Assembly: GCA_018702715.1 (NCBI GenBank)
Contig: JABIYQ010000134.1
Location: forward strand, 1 to 17,532
Direction of reading: 5' to 3'
Length of the DNA stretch: 17,532 nt
Source of the DNA: Desulfobacula sp.
GTDB lineage: Bacteria; Desulfobacterota; Desulfobacteria; Desulfobacterales; Desulfobacteraceae
Positions 1 through 7,842 of this stretch are shown here, one piece after another. How positions within the stretch are numbered: the first letter of the stretch is position 1; each line of letters opens with the position of its first letter. The notes under the pieces are model-generated. The model did no database searches and was not told the DNA's origin. It was given only the letters and a program-made list of their open reading frames with translations. Both the position numbers and the translations under genes were made by a program.

Positions 1-153
1 AAAATAAGAAGTTAAGATCAACCCCGTCATCTGGGTGGAAAATCCTTCAATGGTCAGCCTCAAACTCAGAAAGGTAGCCAGCAGGCCCAAACTCATGGCC
101 AACAAGAGCATTGAAGTATATAAAGCAATAAACGATTTTAAAATGGATGTCAT
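1..153 (-). CDS. MFS transporter, N-terminal fragment (cut by window edge)
   Basis: The minus strand is open from an ATG at 153 down to the left edge, giving 51 residues of the amino terminus only. The sequence begins with a short basic stretch and then a long hydrophobic helix rich in Leu, Met and Ala. It continues into LSLRLTIEGFSTQMTGLI, a pattern typical of the first helix and first loop of YcaD/UMF-type major facilitator transporters. The upstream ribosome binding site is weak (GGAAAA about 10 bases before the start). It lies downstream of, and in the same direction as, the FAD dehydrogenase ending at 208, so it could be the third gene of that minus-strand operon. The substrate cannot be told from this piece. 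The family call is by eye and only moderately secure. Confidence 0.6.
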   Translation of the reverse strand, partial: MTSILKSFIALYTSMLLLAMSLGLLATFLSLRLTIEGFSTQMTGLILTSYF

Positions 154-207
154 TTTAGATTTTCCAATGATTCTTAAATAAGTAAGATTATGTTTGTTTT
201 AGGATTC

Positions 208-1458
208 TTACCTAAACCTGCTAATGCCAAAGGGCGTTATATTGATCTCCGGTGTCTTGCCAAAAACCATGTCACACACTATTTTTCCAGTTCCCGTTGC
301 CAGGGTCAGCCCCAGCATGCCGTGACCCGTCGCTATAATAAAGTTTTCCAGGGAGGGTGCCCTGTCTATTATGGGTAAATCATCATAAGTCATGGGCCGA
401 AGACTGGTCCACTCTTCGATGACAGGATGGCCCACAGGTTCCCTTAAAAAAGCAGTTGCCCCTGAAATCAGTTTTGAAAGGCGTTTAGGGTTTAAATTAT
501 TATCATACCCTGAAAATTCCATGGTTCCGCCCAGACGATAGCCGCTTCTCCAAGGGGTGACAACCATGCTTTTTTCATAAAGAGAACAGGGATAGGAGGG
601 ACATATGCCGGGTCTTTCCATGGTGATGCTATACCCTTTCCCGGGCTGAACCGGCAGATCAAGCTTTAATTGCCGCAGGGTCTTAGGTGCCCATGCCCCC
701 GTTGCAAGAATAAATGCATCTGCCGCAAAATTGCCTTTGATAGTATTCACTCCAACAACGGCATCACCTTTGGTTTCAAATTCCAAAACATTGCAGTGTT
801 CTTCTATGATAAGCCCTTTTTGGCTCAGATGTTTTCGCCAGGAAGTCATAAGCATGTCTGGTTTGAGATGCCAGTCAGCTTTATTTAGCCAGGCACCGGC
901 CATATCATTTTTTAGGGCGGGCTCGAACTCTTGCAATTCTTCTTTATCAATCCTGCGGCCTCCCAGATTATACGTTTTCAAAAACGCGTTGGTTGTCTCA
1001 TGGTTTTCAAAATTTTTCTTGTCTTTAAAAACACTTAATATCCCTTTTTTTTCAAAATCACAGTTTATGTCCTTAAGGGCCAGCAAAGTGTCAAACAAGC
1101 TGATGGAGTAATTCAGGATTTCATATTTTTCTTTGGCTGCCTTTGCCATTTGACCGGTATTGCACTTTGAGGCAAATTTTAACAGCCAGATCAATCGCTT
1201 TATGTCCAGCGTGGGTTTTATATAAAGAGGCGAGGTCCCTTTAAGCGTTCTTGCAATTTCCTGGCTGACCGTTCCGGGAGAACACAAAGGGATGACATCG
1301 CTGAAATAAAGCAGCCCGCAGTTTCCATGGGATGCTCCGTCTCCGATGGTATCTTTTTCAATGATTCTTACACTTGCGCCTTTATCAATTAAATAATGAG
1401 CGCAGGCAAGACCTATGACTCCGCCCCCGATGATAATGACTTCCTTTTTGGCTTTCAT
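208..1458 (-). CDS. FAD-dependent D-amino-acid dehydrogenase family protein (DadA/DAO-like)
   Basis: 416 residues, the usual length of DadA-like flavoproteins of the DAO family (PF01266). The N-terminal Rossmann fingerprint GGGVIG (residues 11-16) and the ribose-binding Glu34 after the second strand are clear. They are followed by a GNCGL segment near residue 47, as in D-amino-acid dehydrogenases. The C-terminal flavin segment reads ATGHGMLGLTLATGTG. Known relatives oxidise D-amino acids or secondary and N-methylated amines to imines and pass electrons to quinones or other carriers. Which amine is used here is unknown. The ATG is preceded by AAGGAAAA at good spacing. It follows the TIM-barrel gene by 59 bases in the same direction and probably shares its transcript. 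Its position beside the GRE transporter trio suggests an amine or amino acid in that pathway; this is inference from context. Confidence 0.82.
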   Translation of the reverse strand: MKAKKEVIIIGGGVIGLACAHYLIDKGASVRIIEKDTIGDGASHGNCGLLYFSDVIPLCSPGTVSQEIARTLKGTSPLYIKPTLDIKRLIWLLKFASKCNTGQMAKAAKEKYEILNYSISLFDTLLALKDINCDFEKKGILSVFKDKKNFENHETTNAFLKTYNLGGRRIDKEELQEFEPALKNDMAGAWLNKADWHLKPDMLMTSWRKHLSQKGLIIEEHCNVLEFETKGDAVVGVNTIKGNFAADAFILATGAWAPKTLRQLKLDLPVQPGKGYSITMERPGICPSYPCSLYEKSMVVTPWRSGYRLGGTMEFSGYDNNLNPKRLSKLISGATAFLREPVGHPVIEEWTSLRPMTYDDLPIIDRAPSLENFIIATGHGMLGLTLATGTGKIVCDMVFGKTPEINITPFGISRFR

Positions 1459-1517
1459 TTAATTTTTCCTTTTGCAGGCAGATGATCTGATTGAGAATTT
1501 TAAATTCTAATTGAATT

Positions 1518-2462
1518 TTAGGATATTTTATTAATATCTTTACCGATATTAAGTATAGTCCGGCAATAATGAATGCTTTTTTTAATGGTTTCAATTTCCA
1601 GGTGCAAGGCAGTGTCCTTGTCTTCCAGGCTTATTCCCATTTCAGTTTCGATATTGATTCTTTTTGTGGGGGAGTCGTTTTTAATGAACTCATAGGCTTT
1701 TTGCATATCAATATCTCCGTCACCCACGGCCACTCCTCTGACCCTGAAACCATCCCGGCAGAATTCAACGCGATCATCCCTGAAATGGTTTGTAAATGCA
1801 ACAGGTGCAAGATTTTCAATTGCTTTCATGGGATCTTCAGCAATATGCCAGGCATTCACAGTATCAATGCAGGCCCCGACATAATGATGATCCACTTGAT
1901 TCAGTACCCAGAGGATTTCCTCTGAAAAACTGTCGCAATGATTTTCAAGGGCCAGGCAGATGCCATATTCCTCTGCCATTGGTGCGGTTTTTTCCAGAAG
2001 ATCGGCCGTCTGTTGCAAAAAAGGCATGACCTCTTGATGAAACCTGGAGCCAGCCCTTGGCCTTGGCCTTGGTAAATCCATACTGATTTTTACCACATCT
2101 GCTCCTATAAAATGAGCCGTGTCCAGGCCTTCTTCCAGATTATGCTGGATACCAATGCCAAAATTTCCCAGATCAAGGGACATATTGTATTCCAGGTAAA
2201 GATGTTTCTCTTTTGCTGCCGCCCCCACTTCCTTGAGAAAAGAAGGCTCCAGGTTTTCCAGAACTCCGTCATCCAGATGAAATCCGTCCAACCCCAGTTC
2301 AATGCCCAGATCAAAAAGCTGGAATGTACTTAATTGTCTCTCCCATGGCAGGTTAAATCCCGCCCATGCCTGACCGATCCCATGCAGATATAAACTATAG
2401 GTATGCAGCCCCAATAACATTTGATTATTTTCTGTTTTATTTACAGCAGTTTTTGACGGCAT
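1518..2462 (-). CDS. Sugar-phosphate isomerase/epimerase-like TIM-barrel protein (AP endonuclease 2 / xylose isomerase-like)
   Basis: 314 residues with the repeating beta-alpha layout of the xylose-isomerase-like TIM barrel (PF01261). The presumed metal ligands sit in the expected order: Glu173 in LALENH, Asp200 in ACIDTVN, His226 in TNHFRDD and Glu272 in NIETEM. A VAVGDGDID segment (residues 245-252) matches the usual glycine-rich loop before the last strands. Members isomerise or epimerise sugars and keto acids, or dehydrate inosose-type substrates; the family alone does not fix the reaction. The ATG at 2462 has AAGGAAA about 7 bases upstream. The first ~14 residues are polar and may be disordered. 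It is the first gene of the minus-strand operon, divergent from the MFS-GRE operon across a 144-base gap. Confidence 0.8.
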   Translation of the reverse strand: MPSKTAVNKTENNQMLLGLHTYSLYLHGIGQAWAGFNLPWERQLSTFQLFDLGIELGLDGFHLDDGVLENLEPSFLKEVGAAAKEKHLYLEYNMSLDLGNFGIGIQHNLEEGLDTAHFIGADVVKISMDLPRPRPRAGSRFHQEVMPFLQQTADLLEKTAPMAEEYGICLALENHCDSFSEEILWVLNQVDHHYVGACIDTVNAWHIAEDPMKAIENLAPVAFTNHFRDDRVEFCRDGFRVRGVAVGDGDIDMQKAYEFIKNDSPTKRINIETEMGISLEDKDTALHLEIETIKKSIHYCRTILNIGKDINKIS

Positions 2463-2606
2463 AAAAGGTTTCCTTTAATTTCTTTTTTAAATTATTGAAG
2501 TCTGCTATCTATATTCGGTCTGCTTATTATAGAAGCTTCATTTTTGTCAAGGAAATCCGACGAAAATTGAATATATTATTTTATTAAAAAGGATAAAATA
2601 AATCAT
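2463..2606. promoter_or_regulatory. Divergent intergenic region with a weak minus-strand promoter candidate
   Basis: 144 AT-rich bases separate the divergent TIM-barrel and MFS starts and must hold both promoters. On the minus strand a perfect TTGACA (2545-2550) and a perfect TATAAT (2526-2531) occur, but only 13 bases apart. That is too short for a normal sigma70 promoter, so either a regulator is needed or the match is fortuitous. A GAAGCTTC palindrome sits between the two boxes. No convincing box pair was found for the plus strand. Shine-Dalgarno-like AAGGA lies upstream of each gene. Confidence 0.3.
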
Positions 2607-3851
2607 ATGAAGAAAACAGCGCTATGGGGATTAGCAATCCTGACAATCTGCAACCTGTTTAATTACATGGACCGGTACCTTTTTAATTCTTTAGCACCTG
2701 CCATTAAACGTGATTTTGACTTGACTAATTTTGAAGTAGGGATGCTGGCAAGCATCTTTGGTTTGATCTATATTATTGCCTGCCCCCTGGCCGGTCTGCT
2801 GGGTGATAAGTATAAACGGCCCAGGATTCTGGGTGGTGCCATGTTCTTCTGGTCTTTGGTAACTGCATCAGCCGGGCTGGCACGAGGGTTTTGGACCATG
2901 CTGATTCCTCGCAGCCTCTCTGGTATTGGTGAGGCTGCATGCTCCAGTATTGGTTGCAGCCTGGTTGAGGACTACTCGCCTAAGGCCTGGAAAGGCCGTG
3001 CCATGGCTGTCTTTTTAATTGCCATGCCCCTTGGAACAGCTCTGGGTTATCTGGCCGGTGGTTATATCGATGCATGGATCGGCTGGAGATGGGCTTTTCC
3101 CATTGTGGGCATCCCGGGTATGCTCATCGCCTTTCTGGTATGGAATATTAAAGAGCCGGTTCCCGATCTGGGTGCCAATAAAGATGATTTTTTAACTGAA
3201 CTTAAAAATAATTTTAAGAATCTGATCCGCAACAAGACTTATCTGTATGCTATTGTCGGGTATACAGCCTTCACCTTTGTGACCGGCGCCATGGCAGCCT
3301 GGGTACCTGAGATCATGGTCAGTGCCAAGGGGCTCAGCCTTAAAGACGGCAATATAATTTTTGGCGGAACTATGGTAATCACAGGCATCGTGGCCACTGG
3401 CCTGGGAGCTTTAATTACGGATGTATTAAGGAAACGTACCCACAGGGCAGCAGCTTTAATCTGTGCAATTTCAGCCCTTTTATCGATTCCCTTCCTGATA
3501 ATAGCACTTTATGCCGAGGGCAGGACAGAGCTGTTCCTGTGGCTGCTGGCTGCGGAAACCTTTCTTTTCCTCAACACAACCCCGATAACATTGATAATTT
3601 TGGAATCCGTGAAATTCGACCAACGCTCAGTTGCCATGGGCTTTTCCGTTCTGGCCATTCATCTTTTTGGCGATGCACTTTCCCCTGCCATCGTGGGGTG
3701 GTGGGCGGATAAGACAGATGTCATCACAGCCTGCATCACCATTCTTCCCGCTGGATTGGTTGTAACGGCATTTTTCTGGTTCCTCTGCTTTTCTTCCCAA
3801 AAGAAAAGTTGTGACACAAAAATACAATCCCTTGAAAAAGGAGAAAAATAA
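2607..3851 (+). CDS. MFS transporter, spinster-like
   Basis: 414 residues with about twelve hydrophobic segments, as in major facilitator permeases. After the first helix comes NYMDRY, then the loop 2-3 signature GLLGDKYKRPRIL (residues 63-75), which is MFS motif A. The NYMDRY plus GDKYKR arrangement resembles the spinster branch of MFS and also bacterial sugar-acid and organic anion permeases. A charged cytoplasmic stretch near residue 190 separates the two halves. The TAA stop overlaps the ATG of the GRE by one base (TAATG), so the two proteins are translationally coupled and the permease very likely supplies the GRE substrate or exports its product. AAGGATAAAA upstream is a modest ribosome binding site. 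The transported compound is not deducible from sequence. Confidence 0.85.
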   Translation: MKKTALWGLAILTICNLFNYMDRYLFNSLAPAIKRDFDLTNFEVGMLASIFGLIYIIACPLAGLLGDKYKRPRILGGAMFFWSLVTASAGLARGFWTMLIPRSLSGIGEAACSSIGCSLVEDYSPKAWKGRAMAVFLIAMPLGTALGYLAGGYIDAWIGWRWAFPIVGIPGMLIAFLVWNIKEPVPDLGANKDDFLTELKNNFKNLIRNKTYLYAIVGYTAFTFVTGAMAAWVPEIMVSAKGLSLKDGNIIFGGTMVITGIVATGLGALITDVLRKRTHRAAALICAISALLSIPFLIIALYAEGRTELFLWLLAAETFLFLNTTPITLIILESVKFDQRSVAMGFSVLAIHLFGDALSPAIVGWWADKTDVITACITILPAGLVVTAFFWFLCFSSQKKSCDTKIQSLEKGEK

Positions 3852-6802
3852 TGCTGAATCAAATGACCCATGGAACACTCTGGCTTATGGCGCTCCAGTT
3901 CAACCAATTACCATCCTTAAAAAAATATCTGAAAAGCCGGGATGGATGGATTAATTTTTCAGTGGGTTTTAAATCTCAAACCATTGAACAGGCAATTATT
4001 TTTAAAAATGGGCGGGTAAAGGTGAGTAAATGTATCCCTGAGGACATTGATGTTACTCTGGTGTTCCAGGATGATACAGCACTCAAGGAGATGGCATTAA
4101 ACACACCCAATGAAATGCTTAACCTGATTCTTAAAAATCGAATGGTGCTGGATGGAAATCTGGCGTGTTTGCAGGCATTTAACTTTTATATCTCCCTGTT
4201 AATGGGGAAGGTTCACCAGAAAATGCTTGCCCGATCCCATAAAAAAGATGTTAAAGACAGGAAAAATAATTATGGCCTTTGCCGGCCTGGTCTTTCAAAA
4301 ACCCTTTCAGACCGGAAGAGCTATCGCATGAAAGGCAAAGCAAATGTTGACAAAGGGGTAAAGTATCTTGATGATCCCTTTTTGCCTGACTTTAAAATAA
4401 AAGATTTTCCAAGGCTTGCAGATTTTTATAATTTCCATTTTGATACCCTTCCTGAAATCTGCGCTGAACGCCCGGAACTCATGACCCAGTGGTTTAGGAC
4501 AAACGGTTTTGAAAAAGATGTCAATGGTGTGCAATGGTTTCCTGAGATGCGTCAGGCACTGGCATTCAAGCATCTTATGGAAAATAAAAAACCTTTTATC
4601 CGCAAACATGATCTTCTGGCTGGGACAACGTCTTCCAAGATGGTGGGTGTCACTGTTTTTCCCGATGGTCAGGGCACAATGATCTGGGGGGAGCTTAATT
4701 CCCTTGAAAAAAGAGAGCTTATCCCGTTTACATGTTCAAAAAAAACAGCAAAAACACTTCATTACGATGTTCTTCCCTTCTGGATGCGTCGCAATTTCAG
4801 GGAGTATGTACGAAATCATTACAATTATCCATTGTGCCAAAAATTAGACGAGCGGTTTGTGGCCTATTTTGTGTGGAAATCCGTGGGCATTTCACACACA
4901 ATTCCCAATTTCAAACGGCTGCTTGAAAAAGGCAGTTCAGGGATTATCAAAGATATACAAACCAGATTACAGGATACAGATCTTAAAGTTGAGCAGATCG
5001 AAACCCTTAAAGCAATGAACATTGCCCTTGAAGGTGTTGAAGCCTTTGCTCAAAATCTTGGAAAAGAAGCCATAAGGCTTGGCCGTGCCGAATCCTCGCA
5101 AGAAAGAAAAGAGGAGCTGAAACGCCTTTTTGATATCTGCCAAAAAGTACCGAAAAAACCGGCCCAGACACTTGCTGAGGCCATAAATGCTATCTGGATC
5201 TCCTGGATTGGTCTGCACATGGAAAATTCAAATACAGGACTTTCCCTGGGGCGTCTTGACCAGCTGCTTCAACCTTATTTTGAAAGGGACATGGAAAAAC
5301 TGGACAGTTCAGAGGAAAAAAGAATTTATATAAAACACGCGGTTGATCTTACAGGATGTTTGATCATGCGGTTAACAGACCATGTGCCGCTTTTGCCGGA
5401 TATTGCCAATTATCTATTTGGCGGTGCCGCCTCCACCCAGGCGATTACCCTGGGCGGTGTCACCCGCAAAGGAGAAGATGGAGTCAATGATATGACCTTT
5501 ATATTTTTAAAGGCCATTGAATTGCTTCCGGTGAGAGACACAAACATCAATGCACGATATCATACAGAGAAAAACAGTGACAATTATCTTAAAAGGTTGT
5601 GCGAAGTCAATATCATAACCTCTGCAACCCCCATCATGCAAAGTGATACAGCAATGCTTAAGGCATTGTCCCCCCAGGGCTATTCCATTGAGGATATCAA
5701 TGACTGGGCAGCAACAGGATGTGTTGAACCCACTCTTGCAGGAAAGCATTTCGGTCATACAGGCTCTATTCTTATGAATATGGTAGCAGCTCTTGAAATG
5801 GCTTTGAACAATGGTCACCATCCCCTGATGAAATGGACTCCCGGTCCTGAAACCGGTTGTATAGAAAAAGGTGATTTTCTTTCCTTTGAAGACTTTTTCA
5901 AAGCCTTTGAAACCCAGCAGCACTTCCTCATCAACCAGGCAGTTGAACTAAACAATATGTTTGGCAAGGCCCACCAGGAACTTCGCCCCACTCCTCTTTT
6001 AAGTGCCATGATTGACGGATGTATTGAAAAGGGAAAAGATGTGGTAAATGGCGGAGCACAATACAATAGCTCCGGTACATCCAATATTGGGCTTGTGGAT
6101 GTAACTGATTCTTTGATGGTGATCAAGACATTGGTGTTTGAAAAGAAAACAATATCCTTTCCGGAATTGAAAAAAGCCGTTGATTCTGATTTTAAAAATG
6201 ATCCAGTCCTTCATGCCACAGTACAAAACAAGGTTCCCAGATTTGGCTCTGGAGATTCACAGGCACTTGAGATGTGCCAAAGAGTCTCAGGTGTTGTGCA
6301 TGATATCTACAAACAACATAAAAACTGCAGAGGCGGGCATTATACGGCCGGATTCTGGTCCATGTCACAGCATGTCGCCTATGGCTCCCTGTCTGGGACG
6401 CTTCCGTCGGGCAGGCTGGCCCAAAGGGCCTTTACCCCTGGATTAACCCCAAGTCCGGGTGCATCAAAAAACTTTCTGGATAACATGATGGATGTTGCGA
6501 TGCTGAATCCTGAACATATGGACAATAATATTGCCTTTAATGTGAAACTGACACCGGGTACCCAGGATAAAAGGGAATCCACAGTGGATGCAATGCATTC
6601 CTATGTAAAATCCTATTTCAACCAGGGCGGGATGCAGATGCAGTTTAATGTTGTTAGTTCTGAAATGCTTAAAGATGCCATGGCAAATCCCGAGGACTAT
6701 AAAAATCTCATGGTTAGAATCTCTGGATACAATGCATATTTTGTAACCCTGAATAAAGACATTCAGGTTGAATTGATAGAACGGGCAGAGTACGCCATAT
6801 GA
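3851..6802 (+). CDS. Glycyl radical enzyme (PflD/C-x-E type) with N-terminal SCP2-like domain
   Basis: 983 residues. Residues ~30-125 look like an SCP2 sterol-carrier domain: FKNGRVKVS, then PEDIDVTLVF, then a helical stretch and LDGNLACLQAF. A polar linker (~130-170) leads into a full GRE of about 810 residues. The active-site loop reads ATGCVEPT, with thiyl Cys624 and general-base-type Glu626. The glycyl-radical motif RISGYNAYF places the radical on Gly959, 24 residues from the end. Cys-x-Glu is the pattern of eliminases and decarboxylases such as glycerol dehydratase, choline lyase, isethionate lyase and hydroxyphenylacetate decarboxylase; it is not pyruvate formate-lyase (Cys-Cys). I could not assign a substrate. 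GGAG at 3840-3843, 7 bases before the ATG, supports this start and so the fused domain. Its stop overlaps the activase start (ATGA). The enzyme is oxygen sensitive and cytosolic. Confidence 0.9.
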   Translation: MLNQMTHGTLWLMALQFNQLPSLKKYLKSRDGWINFSVGFKSQTIEQAIIFKNGRVKVSKCIPEDIDVTLVFQDDTALKEMALNTPNEMLNLILKNRMVLDGNLACLQAFNFYISLLMGKVHQKMLARSHKKDVKDRKNNYGLCRPGLSKTLSDRKSYRMKGKANVDKGVKYLDDPFLPDFKIKDFPRLADFYNFHFDTLPEICAERPELMTQWFRTNGFEKDVNGVQWFPEMRQALAFKHLMENKKPFIRKHDLLAGTTSSKMVGVTVFPDGQGTMIWGELNSLEKRELIPFTCSKKTAKTLHYDVLPFWMRRNFREYVRNHYNYPLCQKLDERFVAYFVWKSVGISHTIPNFKRLLEKGSSGIIKDIQTRLQDTDLKVEQIETLKAMNIALEGVEAFAQNLGKEAIRLGRAESSQERKEELKRLFDICQKVPKKPAQTLAEAINAIWISWIGLHMENSNTGLSLGRLDQLLQPYFERDMEKLDSSEEKRIYIKHAVDLTGCLIMRLTDHVPLLPDIANYLFGGAASTQAITLGGVTRKGEDGVNDMTFIFLKAIELLPVRDTNINARYHTEKNSDNYLKRLCEVNIITSATPIMQSDTAMLKALSPQGYSIEDINDWAATGCVEPTLAGKHFGHTGSILMNMVAALEMALNNGHHPLMKWTPGPETGCIEKGDFLSFEDFFKAFETQQHFLINQAVELNNMFGKAHQELRPTPLLSAMIDGCIEKGKDVVNGGAQYNSSGTSNIGLVDVTDSLMVIKTLVFEKKTISFPELKKAVDSDFKNDPVLHATVQNKVPRFGSGDSQALEMCQRVSGVVHDIYKQHKNCRGGHYTAGFWSMSQHVAYGSLSGTLPSGRLAQRAFTPGLTPSPGASKNFLDNMMDVAMLNPEHMDNNIAFNVKLTPGTQDKRESTVDAMHSYVKSYFNQGGMQMQFNVVSSEMLKDAMANPEDYKNLMVRISGYNAYFVTLNKDIQVELIERAEYAI

Positions 6803-7740
6803 AAACCCAAGATCATTCGGCCTTGCCTTTGATTCTGGAAATAAAGGCAAACTCCCTGGATGACGGGCCTGGGATCCGTTCTGTTGTGTTTTTTAAGGGA
6901 TGCCCCCTTTCCTGTGCCTGGTGCCACAACCCTGAAAGCAAGATTTCAACACCTGAAATTTCTCATGATCAGAACGCATGTGTTGGGTGTAATACCTGCA
7001 TGGATATTTGTCAAAAAAAAGCGATTTCCAGTGAAAACCAATTTTTTATTGACAGAAATATCTGTGACCTTTGTTTTGAATGTGTTGATGTCTGCCCGTC
7101 CAATGCCCTTGAACAGGTGGGCATAAAAATGCAGATCCTACAGATTGTTGACAAAATTTTAAAATACAAACCCTTTTTTGAAACATCAGGCGGCGGCGTA
7201 ACATTGTCAGGCGGAGAGCCAACCTTGAATATGCAATTTTTATCAAAGCTTCTCATAACGATAAAGGCCAAAGGAATCCATACCCTCATTGAAACCTGCG
7301 GGTTGTTTAATTTTGATCGTTTCAAAAGCCTTATCTATCCCTATACAGACATCATTTATTTTGATTTAAAAATATGGAAAACCAGTGACCATAAGCGATT
7401 TTGCGGTATTGGCAATGAATTGATTTTAAACAATTTTAAAGCCCTGCAAGCGCTTTGCCTTAATTCCGGTGTAACCCTTGTTCCCAGAATTCCGCTGATT
7501 CCGGGCATTACAGATACGAATGAGAATATTACAAAAATCAGTAAATTTTTAAAAAGCCTGTATGTGGAAAAAGCAGTGTTGATTCCCTATCATTCGTTTT
7601 GGAAAGAGAAAATTAAAAAGCTTGGCATTGAGAATTCAGATCTGGAGACTAAAGACATGCCCGCATGGGTAGAGCCGGACCAGATAAACGCGTGTAAAGA
7701 TATCATGCAGGATGCAGGAATTAAGATTAGAGAACATTGA
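6799..7740 (+). CDS. Glycyl-radical-enzyme activating enzyme (radical SAM)
   Basis: 313 residues, normal for the GRE activases that carry extra clusters. The radical SAM cluster ligands are Cys35, Cys39 and Cys42 in GCPLSCAWC (CxxxCxxC). A two-cluster ferredoxin insert follows, with Cys61-64-67-71 and Cys89-92-95-99. The SAM-binding GGE motif is at residues 138-140 in TLSGGEPT. The protein reduces SAM to a 5'-deoxyadenosyl radical and abstracts a hydrogen from the GRE glycine. The ATG overlaps the GRE stop (ATGA), with no strong ribosome binding site of its own, which implies translational coupling. It is certainly the partner of the upstream GRE. Confidence 0.93.
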   Translation: MKTQDHSALPLILEIKANSLDDGPGIRSVVFFKGCPLSCAWCHNPESKISTPEISHDQNACVGCNTCMDICQKKAISSENQFFIDRNICDLCFECVDVCPSNALEQVGIKMQILQIVDKILKYKPFFETSGGGVTLSGGEPTLNMQFLSKLLITIKAKGIHTLIETCGLFNFDRFKSLIYPYTDIIYFDLKIWKTSDHKRFCGIGNELILNNFKALQALCLNSGVTLVPRIPLIPGITDTNENITKISKFLKSLYVEKAVLIPYHSFWKEKIKKLGIENSDLETKDMPAWVEPDQINACKDIMQDAGIKIREH

Positions 7741-7842
7741 ATAATGTGCACCTTTGTTTCATCTCCCATAGCAATTGAGCGAAAGAGTGCTTTATTTAAA
7801 GGTCTCGATTAATGCTTTTCCTTTGGCTTTATCCCATAATCC

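Noticed and set aside
5507..5923. 138-codon open frame antisense within the GRE gene
   Set aside because: Low-complexity, Cys/His-rich translation without a start signal, overlying the highly conserved active-site region of the GRE.
3851..6802. Assignment of the GRE as choline TMA-lyase, isethionate lyase or hydroxyproline dehydratase
   Set aside because: All share the Cys-x-Glu loop, but the neighbours differ (no microcompartment, no sulfite, TMA or proline-type genes), and the SCP2-like domain is extra. Residues near the active site could not be matched reliably from memory, so no specific substrate is claimed.
7741..7842. Bidirectional terminator between the converging GRE and FAD operons
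   Set aside because: A terminator would be expected here, but no stem with a following T-run could be found on either strand.
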